DNA of 64,000 nt, from NCBI RefSeq assembly GCF_900167975.1, contig NZ_FUZU01000001.1, forward strand, positions 1,832,580 to 1,896,579, given 5' to 3'. Shown here piece after piece: positions 46,911 through 53,853 of the stretch. Positions within the stretch are counted from its first letter, which is position 1. Every line of letters starts with the position of its first letter. A model generated the notes under the pieces. The model had not been told where the DNA came from. It made no database searches and saw nothing but the letters and a program-made list of their open reading frames with translations. The DNA is from Ohtaekwangia koreensis. Lineage in GTDB: Bacteria; Bacteroidota; Bacteroidia; Cytophagales; Cyclobacteriaceae. The position numbers and the translations under genes were made by a program.

Positions 46911-47801
46911 ATGAAATTGAATCGTCTCACTTACTTCTGTTTATGCGTAGTGCTGGCCGTTGGGTTAGCTTCATGCGGATCATCGTCCAGCGATAAAGAT
47001 AAAAATGCTGCTGATTTTCAGGCAGCGGAGGATAGTCTTAAACAGCAAATAGAAGAAGTTGTTTATAATATACCTTCACCATCAGAAATTCCATACCTTC
47101 TTCAGGCAACGGGTGCAGAATTTAACGAGAGCCTCGTGAATTCCCGTACAAAAGTTGATCAGTATGCTTCCCGTACGGACAAGGCTGCTCTTAACTTGGG
47201 CGTTTATGCTGCTGATATCGGATACCTGACTTCATATGATAAGACACAGGAAGCAATCGATTATCTAAATGCTTGTAAGACACTGGCAGATAATTTAGGT
47301 GTGATCGGTTCTTTCGATGCTGAGATCCTTCAGAAATTTGAAGCTAACATTGGTAACAAGGATTCATTAACGCATTTGCTTGATAAGACTATTAAGAGAA
47401 CTGAAAACTTCCTGAAAGATGATAGCCGTAACAAGCTTTCTTCACTGGTAGTTGCCGGTAGCTTTATCGAAGGCCTATATATATCAACAGGCCTTATCAA
47501 GACTTATCCTAAAAATCTGTTACCGGAAGATAACCGTATCCAGGTGTTAACGCCACTGATGCGCATTATACTTCAGCAGAAGAAATCGGTAAGCGAGTTG
47601 CTGAAAATGTTACAGACTGTTGAACAGACTGAGCCAGTAACAACATTAGTTGCCGATCTTACTGCACTTGAAAAAGCATATGCTTCATTGAATATAGAAG
47701 AGCAGATCAAGAATAATCGCGGAGATCTTGTATTATCTGACAAGAACCTTGAAGAAGTAACAAAGGTAGTAGAGAAGCTTCGTAAAAACATTACCGAATA
47801 A
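46911..47801 (+). CDS. Lipoprotein of unknown function
   Basis: A 296-residue lipoprotein. The signal peptide ends in the lipobox LASC with lipid-bearing C22, followed by GSSSSDKDK; the absence of a charged residue right after the cysteine leaves sorting open. The mature part is mostly alpha-helical, with repeated leucine-rich segments such as ALNLGVYAADIGYLTSYDKTQEA and LSSLVVAGSFIEGLYISTG. I recognise no family; similar helical lipoproteins are common in Cytophagales. A terminator follows 26 bases after the stop, so the gene is probably transcribed alone. Confidence 0.78.
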   Translation: MKLNRLTYFCLCVVLAVGLASCGSSSSDKDKNAADFQAAEDSLKQQIEEVVYNIPSPSEIPYLLQATGAEFNESLVNSRTKVDQYASRTDKAALNLGVYAADIGYLTSYDKTQEAIDYLNACKTLADNLGVIGSFDAEILQKFEANIGNKDSLTHLLDKTIKRTENFLKDDSRNKLSSLVVAGSFIEGLYISTGLIKTYPKNLLPEDNRIQVLTPLMRIILQQKKSVSELLKMLQTVEQTEPVTTLVADLTALEKAYASLNIEEQIKNNRGDLVLSDKNLEEVTKVVEKLRKNITE

Positions 47802-47827
47802 GCTTACCATTTATGTAAGAAATATTG

Positions 47828-47858
47828 AAAAGGACTGGTTCACAAAGCCAGTCCTTTT
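47828..47858 (+). terminator. Intrinsic terminator after the lipoprotein gene
   Basis: AAAAGGACTGG / CCAGTCCTTTT, an 11-bp stem with a 9-base loop, followed by TCTTTTACTCC. Confidence 0.9.
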
Positions 47859-47909
47859 TCTTTTACTCCTGCATCTTTCATTATATTTAGATTCATGTAA
47901 TTCAGTTTT

Positions 47910-50900
47910 ATGAGTGAACCTCTACTCAAAGCTATCCTGCGGTTGTTCGCAGTAGTTGCGAAAGAAGACCAAGTTACCCACCAGGAGCGCGACCAGATCA
48001 GAAACTTCCTGCAAGATCATTTGAGTCGTTCAGCTGTTGATACCTATACCGCGAAATTCGATGACTATGTGCAGGCATTGCCGCCTGCCACGGAGGAGCT
48101 AAGCGCAACCTTAAAACGCATTGAGAAACTTTGTTCGGAGGTTAACCTTGAGCTAACGCAGAAACAAAAAGTCGTTATCCTTCTGGAACTGCTCACCATC
48201 GTGCAAGCCGATGAGCAGATCACACCGCGTGAAGAAGAATTGGTAAATGCGATTGGTGCAAACTTCAAGGTATCGCAAACTGAAATAGATGCTATTAAGA
48301 AATTTGTATTAGGAAAGAATGCATCTCAACTCGACCATGATCATTTTTTGATAATCGATGCGGCACCCGAAGGATCGCTGAAAAAAGCACATCACCTGCG
48401 CAGGAAAGAACTGGATGGCTTTGTGGCTATTGTATATATAGAACAGGTTGAAATATACTTTATAAAATACCTTGGCGGCTCGGATGTATACCTGAACGGT
48501 GTGCCTGTGAAGAGTGGAAAGATTGCCGTGCTGGCAGTAGGAAGTATGCTGCGTTGGGAAAAAGATGAACCGGTATACTATGGCGATCTGTTGAACCGCT
48601 TTAAAAAATTTGGTGACTTTCCGAGATTATCATTTGAAGGGAAGGGAATTAATTTCAAATTCAAAAATGGAAGGCTGGGCTTACGCGATGTACAACTCGC
48701 GGAAGAATCCGGTAACCTGATTGCATTGATGGGCGCCAGCGGTGCCGGTAAATCAACGCTTCTCCATGTATTGAACGGTTCTGAGAAACCATCACAAGGC
48801 CAGGTACTCATCAACGGTATAGATATACACACGGATCCGAAAAGAATCGAAGGCGTGATCGGTTTTGTGCCACAGGATGATCTTCTCATAGAAGACCTCA
48901 CGGTATATGAAAATATGTACTATGCCGCGCGACTTTGCTTCAGCAATAAATCAGAAGAAGAAATTAATAAACTTGTGCTAAAAGTATTGGAGGATCTTGG
49001 TTTGGAGGAAACAAAAGATCTGAAGGTAGGGTCTCCGTTGCGCAAGACGATTAGTGGAGGGCAACGTAAACGGCTAAATATAGGGCTTGAACTACTGCGT
49101 GAGCCTGCTGTATTATTTTGTGATGAGCCCACAAGTGGTCTCTCATCCCGCGATTCAGAAAATATTATAGACTTGCTGAAAGAACTTTCATTAAAAGGAA
49201 AGCTTGTCTTTGCAGTAATCCATCAGCCTTCTTCGGACATTTTTAAGATGTTCGACAAACTGCTGATCCTCGATACCGGTGGCTACCAGATATACTATGG
49301 AAACCCGGTAGATGCCGTAGTATATTTTAAGAAAAGCATCAACCTGGTGAACAGTGAAGAAGGCGAATGTCATGACTGCGGAAACGTAAATCCGGAGCAG
49401 ATCTTTAATATCATTGAAACGAAAGTGATCAATGAATACGGCCATTTTACCAACGAACGCAAAATATCCGCCGAGCAATGGAACGCTATATATAAGCAGA
49501 ACTATCGTACATTCTCAGTCGAGACTTCCAAGGAAGTTCCACATTCGACATTGCGTATTCCAACGCGATTGAAGCAATCCTTTTTGTTCGCGATGCGTGA
49601 TATACAGGCTAAGCTTCACAACCGCCAGTATATGATCATCAATTTATTAGAAGCGCCCGTACTGGCGTTTATACTCGCCTTCATCGTACGCTACTTTAAT
49701 GAAGATGACTCTGCTAATACAGTCTATGTATTCGGAAAGAATTTAAATATACCGGCATACCTCTTCATGAGCGTCATCGTAGCACTCTTCATGGGGCTCA
49801 CGGTAAGCGCTGAGGAAATTATTCGCGATCGAAAAATCCTGAAACGTGAAGCCTTTCTGCACCTGAGCAGAAGTAGCTATATTTTGTCGAAGATCTCGAT
49901 CCTCTTCATGCTCTCCGCTATACAGACGCTCATGTTTGTATTGGTTGGTAACTATGTGCTGGAGATCAAAGGAATGCTATTCCACCATTGGTTTATCCTA
50001 TTCACCACCTCATGCTTTGCGAATTTACTGGGACTCAATATATCATCCGGGTTTAATTCTGCGGTTACCATCTATATACTGATACCGCTGCTTATTATTC
50101 CACAATTGATATTGAGTGGAGTAGTGGTGAAATTTGATAAGCTGAATCCTACGATTGGTAATACTGCAACGGTACCCCTGGTGGGCGATCTGATGGCATC
50201 ACGCTGGGCCTTTGAAGCAGCGATGGTGTCGCAGTTTAAGGACAATAGTTTTGAGCGTGAGTTCTACGCCTACGATCGTGCCATGGCGAGCGCAGATTAT
50301 AGGAAGGTATATTTTATACCCGAGCTGGAAAGCAGACTTCAGTATGTGATCAACAACTACCAGGCAACTGATCCTCACATCAAAGAGAAGGTTGTGAATA
50401 ATCTTGCGTTAATGAAAAGCGAAATTTCACAAGAGCTTGAATCGACAGGTCAATCTCTGAAATCTATCAACGGCCTTACGCTGTCGAAATTTGATTCAGC
50501 CGTATATAACGAAGTGTCGGGATACCTTGTAAACCTCAAGCATTATTATATAAAATTGTATAACCGTGCGGATCAACAACGTGAAAAGAAAATCTTCAAT
50601 CTCACCAGTACGCCCGAGAAGGAAGCTGCTTTTAGTCGTTACCGTGAGATGTACCACAACGATGCAATTACTGAGTTAGTAAAGAATACATCTGAAACGC
50701 ACAGGATCATTGAACAAGACGGAAAGCTTATTCAAAAGATATATCCTATATATAAGGAACCGGATCCTGAGCATGCTATAGATTTCAATGCACAATTCTA
50801 TATGCCTCGCAAGCACTTCCTGAACCAGAATATTGATACCTTTTATTTCAATACCGGTGTGATTTGGTCCATGACATTGGTACTGGTATTAACATTATAC

Positions 50901-50969
50901 TTTGATGTGCTGCGAAGGATTATTGATGGGTTTAGCAATATATCCAATCCTTTATATCGGAAGGGGTAA
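47910..50969 (+). CDS. TerB-like / ABC ATPase / ABC-2 permease fusion
   Basis: A 1019-residue half-transporter of ABCG-like layout with an unusual N-terminus. Residues about 1-140 form a helical TerB-like domain (FAVVAKEDQVTHQERDQI and LLTIVQADEQITPREEEL, both with the acidic pattern of TerB metal sites). Residues about 145-230 resemble a beta-rich FHA-like domain. The ATPase follows: Walker A GASGAGKST at 275-283, signature ISGGQRKR at 381-388, Walker B AVLFCDE at 400-406. A cysteine pair in ECHDCGN is near 490. The C-terminal half has membrane helices of ABC-2 type with a long extracytoplasmic loop between about 770 and 970. Substrate unknown. It is preceded by a terminator and appears monocistronic. 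Confidence 0.88.
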   Translation: MSEPLLKAILRLFAVVAKEDQVTHQERDQIRNFLQDHLSRSAVDTYTAKFDDYVQALPPATEELSATLKRIEKLCSEVNLELTQKQKVVILLELLTIVQADEQITPREEELVNAIGANFKVSQTEIDAIKKFVLGKNASQLDHDHFLIIDAAPEGSLKKAHHLRRKELDGFVAIVYIEQVEIYFIKYLGGSDVYLNGVPVKSGKIAVLAVGSMLRWEKDEPVYYGDLLNRFKKFGDFPRLSFEGKGINFKFKNGRLGLRDVQLAEESGNLIALMGASGAGKSTLLHVLNGSEKPSQGQVLINGIDIHTDPKRIEGVIGFVPQDDLLIEDLTVYENMYYAARLCFSNKSEEEINKLVLKVLEDLGLEETKDLKVGSPLRKTISGGQRKRLNIGLELLREPAVLFCDEPTSGLSSRDSENIIDLLKELSLKGKLVFAVIHQPSSDIFKMFDKLLILDTGGYQIYYGNPVDAVVYFKKSINLVNSEEGECHDCGNVNPEQIFNIIETKVINEYGHFTNERKISAEQWNAIYKQNYRTFSVETSKEVPHSTLRIPTRLKQSFLFAMRDIQAKLHNRQYMIINLLEAPVLAFILAFIVRYFNEDDSANTVYVFGKNLNIPAYLFMSVIVALFMGLTVSAEEIIRDRKILKREAFLHLSRSSYILSKISILFMLSAIQTLMFVLVGNYVLEIKGMLFHHWFILFTTSCFANLLGLNISSGFNSAVTIYILIPLLIIPQLILSGVVVKFDKLNPTIGNTATVPLVGDLMASRWAFEAAMVSQFKDNSFEREFYAYDRAMASADYRKVYFIPELESRLQYVINNYQATDPHIKEKVVNNLALMKSEISQELESTGQSLKSINGLTLSKFDSAVYNEVSGYLVNLKHYYIKLYNRADQQREKKIFNLTSTPEKEAAFSRYREMYHNDAITELVKNTSETHRIIEQDGKLIQKIYPIYKEPDPEHAIDFNAQFYMPRKHFLNQNIDTFYFNTGVIWSMTLVLVLTLYFDVLRRIIDGFSNISNPLYRKG

Positions 50970-50980
50970 AGGATTTGTAG

Positions 50981-51286
50981 CGCAGATTTTTAAATACAAT
51001 CTTGTATTTCGTCTGCGGTAGTCTGTGAGGTCTGCGGGAATGTATTCCGGTATGAGAGAGAACTCCTATAGATATAAATGCAAACTCCCGCAGATTGACG
51101 CAGATTTTTAAATACAATCTTTGTATTTCGTCTGCGGTAGTCTGTGAGGTCTGCGGGAATGTATTCCGGGATCAGAGAAAACTCCTATAGATACAAATGC
51201 AAACTCCCGCTGAGTGCGCAGATTGACGCAGATTTTTAAATACAATCTTGTATTTCGTCTGCGGTAATCTGTGAGGTCTGCGGGAG
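50981..51286. repeat. Three copies of a CGCAGA/TCTGCG inverted-repeat element
   Basis: Core sequences starting CGCAGATTTTTAAATACAAT begin at 50981, 51099 and 51227, spaced 118 and 128 bases. Each is a nested inverted repeat: an outer TCCCGCAGA / TCTGCGGGA (for copy 2 at 51086-51094 and 51150-51158), and an inner CGCAGA ... AAATACAA facing TTGTATTT ... TCTGCG. Copy 3 carries about 10 extra bases after CCCGC. The linker with CTCCTATAGATA and AAATGCAAACTCCCGC is also repeated. Open frames seen here on the minus strand are repeat-derived. The whole 408-base gap between the TerB-ABC and YdcF genes is otherwise empty apart from a promoter. Confidence 0.92.
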
Positions 51287-51333
51287 ATATGGCATCGGCA
51301 CGTTCCACGTTTATGTGGCTTTAATGTTTTTTA

Positions 51334-51341
51334 TACCTTTG
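51334..51341 (+). promoter_or_regulatory. Candidate -7 element for the YdcF gene
   Basis: TACCTTTG matches TAnnTTTG. It lies 37 bases before the ATG at 51378, giving a leader of about 30 bases. Confidence 0.45.
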
Positions 51342-51377
51342 GTTTTGTTAGTGAATCTCGAACCCAAATAGATCTGC

Positions 51378-52145
51378 ATGTTTTTCTTCCTTTCAAAAAC
51401 ACTTAATTACCTGGTACTGCCACTGACGATAATCCTGATTTTGTTGGTGCTTTCCATTGTTTTGAAAAATCCGAAATGGAAAAAACGGTTCTTATATAGT
51501 GGTGTAATTCTGTTGATCTTGTTCTCGAATGATTTTCTGGCGAATGAAGCTATACATGCATGGGAAATTGAAACGGTGGCTTTTAAGGATATGACTCCTC
51601 ATAAACTTGGTATTGTATTAACCGGAACTACAATCGCTGGACTTGAACCCAACGATCGCGTTTACTTTAGCCGGGGTGCTGATCGTGTAACACATACGGT
51701 TCAACTATATAAATTAAAGTTGATTGAAAAGATACTGATCAGTGGCGGAACGGGGAGGCTGTTTGGTGAGGATGAACCTGAAGCGAATAAATTTCAACGC
51801 GCGATGATCATGATGGGTGTTGATTCTGCGGATATCATGATCGAGAATGAAACACGCAACACTGCCGAGTCTGCACAGCAAGTAGTGAAGATGCTGGATT
51901 CTTTACAGTATAGATCTGAAGATTGTTTATTGATTACCTCTGCATTCCACATGAGGCGATCATTAGCATGCTATAAAAAAGTAGGACTGAACTTGCAGCC
52001 TTTTACAGCTGATTTTTATTCACATCCCCGCGAGTATTACCTCGATTCTTTTATCGTTCCCAAGATCGATGCACTTCATGTATGGCATAAATTGTTTAAG
52101 GAGTGGGCGGGCGTAGTAGCCTATAAAGCGGCAGGGTATATTTAG
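51378..52145 (+). CDS. YdcF/ElyC-like DUF218 protein
   Basis: A 255-residue membrane-anchored DUF218 (YdcF) protein. Two N-terminal hydrophobic segments (about 10-28 and 38-56) anchor a DUF218 domain: GIVLTG (about 78-83), DRVTHTVQLYKLKLIEKILISGGTG (core ILISGGTG near 116-123), ENETRNTAESAQ (about 155-166) and LITSAFHMRRSLACYKKVG (core SAFHMRRS near 188-195). In Escherichia coli ElyC affects peptidoglycan precursor and lipid carrier metabolism, but most members have no known reaction. Standing alone between a repeat cluster and a terminator. Confidence 0.87.
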   Translation: MFFFLSKTLNYLVLPLTIILILLVLSIVLKNPKWKKRFLYSGVILLILFSNDFLANEAIHAWEIETVAFKDMTPHKLGIVLTGTTIAGLEPNDRVYFSRGADRVTHTVQLYKLKLIEKILISGGTGRLFGEDEPEANKFQRAMIMMGVDSADIMIENETRNTAESAQQVVKMLDSLQYRSEDCLLITSAFHMRRSLACYKKVGLNLQPFTADFYSHPREYYLDSFIVPKIDALHVWHKLFKEWAGVVAYKAAGYI

Positions 52146-52176
52146 GTATATATAGTAAACGTAACGCATAAAAAAA

Positions 52177-52199
52177 GGCTGCCCTGGAGCAGCCCTTTT
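52177..52199 (+). terminator. Intrinsic terminator after the YdcF gene
   Basis: GGCTGC / GCAGCC with a 6-base loop, preceded by a run of A and followed by CTTTTC, 31 bases after the stop. Placed between converging genes and possibly active in both directions. Confidence 0.75.
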
Positions 52200-52240
52200 C
52201 GGTTTAGGTTAATGAATATCTTTATAGTATCGAGTGTAAG

Positions 52241-53782
52241 TTAATTCGTTGCCGGTAAATCGTTTCCTGGGTAATCGTTCGGATTTGTTAATGGAACCCG
52301 TGCATTGAATTTAGTATTGATAATCGTGATCATTTTGTTAGCCATGTATGCTGCACCGCGGCCGTTGGGATGTATGCCATCTGCCGAGAAGAATGCATAA
52401 GGAGGTTGAAGCGATGCATTCAATCCTATACCATTAATAGATGCACCATTCGTTTTAAGATCTGTGAAAATTGAGTACGCATCGATCAACGCAAGCCGAT
52501 CGCTATGGGCAGCGACTCCGGCTTCTATGATATCGTTAAAGGTATCAACGCGTTCTTTAATCTCTTCAATCTCAGTGGGAACTAAGACATACATATCCGG
52601 TAAAGGATAACTCACACCATAAATTATAGTGGGGCTTCCACCAACACCGGTTCCTATAACAGTTGAAGCCGACAGCGTGATCAGATCATCATCAGTCGCT
52701 GGTCTTGCCTGAACATAAGGAGTTAACGCGGCACGTTGTTGCGCAGTGATAGCACCGGCATCTTTCAGCATGTCAAATTCAGCAGAGAGATCCGTTAATG
52801 ATTCATCGGCAATCAGGATTGGATTTGCACCGGTGGAATATGAAACTTTTCTGCGGGCAGCATCAGCAGCATTGTGTCCGAGGTAAGCAACTATAGCATC
52901 GAGGGCATTATTAAAGCCTGCAAAATTACTATTGAGCAATTGTATTGTTCCTTCAGCAACGGGATCACCGGCTTCAAATTCAACAACATTCCAGCCCACA
53001 GTATGGAAGTATGCTATGGAAGTTACATCGGGTATATTTCCTACGATTCCCTTTGCAGTAGCATTCGCATCCAGTACCGTAGTAAGACCGGCATTGAACG
53101 CTGCTTGAAAATTAACGACTGATGTAAGTGTTGCTTTCGCAGGATCACCTCCATTTATAGCATATAGTATAGCATCGTTGTTACCAAGCCAGAATGAGAA
53201 GAATGTTCCGCCATTGGCAAGTGCTGCGGACGCATCACCGATAGGAGTTGATGTTCCCGGATTCGAAGCGAACCTGGCATAGTATGGATTAAAAAACTGC
53301 GATGTATTGTCTCCGGTTTGCGGAGCCAATGCGGCCTGGATGGTAAGGCCTGGTACACCAAAATTATTCAGAGCAGTTTTGCTTCCGCTATAGGCGGCAA
53401 GTGATGCTCCGCCATCACCGGTTTTATTAACAATGGTAGCGTCACCATCTGAGTCGTAAGCGAAATATAGTCTGCCTTTGCTACATCCTCCGGTGATATC
53501 ATAGCATCCGGTTTCTGAATTTACATCCGGTTGGTTGAATTCACCACCGCCAACCAGCGCGAACTGTTTCGCCAGTATAGAGGGGAAGGAGTTACTTTGC
53601 CCACGGGTATAAAATGCTCCGTCCATATAGCCTGCAGTAAGTGAATTACCGATCGAAATATACTTTGCGAAATCCGCTTCGCCTGCCGTTGGCAAAGTAG
53701 AGGGGTCAGCTTCCGGAAAATCGTATGAACAGCCACAGACCAGTGCTGCCATCGAAAGGAGTTTGAGTATGTTGAGTTTCAT
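52241..53782 (-). CDS. SGNH/GDSL-type hydrolase lipoprotein
   Basis: A 513-residue lipoprotein of the SGNH hydrolase fold. The ATG at 53782 gives a signal peptide MKLNILKLLSMAALVCGC with lipid-bearing C18; a longer frame to 53821 is rejected. Block I ISIGNSLTAG has the nucleophile S47; FWLGNNDAI supplies the glycine and asparagine of the oxyanion site; the DxxH motif is in ADGIHPNGRG near the C-terminus. It is longer than simple GDSL esterases because of inserted loops. It follows a TonB receptor by 71 bases on the same strand, so it may process or bind the receptor ligand. Substrate unknown. Confidence 0.87.
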   Translation of the reverse strand: MKLNILKLLSMAALVCGCSYDFPEADPSTLPTAGEADFAKYISIGNSLTAGYMDGAFYTRGQSNSFPSILAKQFALVGGGEFNQPDVNSETGCYDITGGCSKGRLYFAYDSDGDATIVNKTGDGGASLAAYSGSKTALNNFGVPGLTIQAALAPQTGDNTSQFFNPYYARFASNPGTSTPIGDASAALANGGTFFSFWLGNNDAILYAINGGDPAKATLTSVVNFQAAFNAGLTTVLDANATAKGIVGNIPDVTSIAYFHTVGWNVVEFEAGDPVAEGTIQLLNSNFAGFNNALDAIVAYLGHNAADAARRKVSYSTGANPILIADESLTDLSAEFDMLKDAGAITAQQRAALTPYVQARPATDDDLITLSASTVIGTGVGGSPTIIYGVSYPLPDMYVLVPTEIEEIKERVDTFNDIIEAGVAAHSDRLALIDAYSIFTDLKTNGASINGIGLNASLQPPYAFFSADGIHPNGRGAAYMANKMITIINTKFNARVPLTNPNDYPGNDLPATN

Positions 53783-53853
53783 GTGTTTATATTTTTGTTG
53801 TTGGACGCCTACGTTGATCATTATTTGTGTTTGATCATGGTGAGCATGGCTAT

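Noticed and set aside
50932-51308. Two small open frames on the minus strand
   Set aside because: Both are translations of the CGCAGA repeat cluster and resemble each other only because the DNA is repeated.
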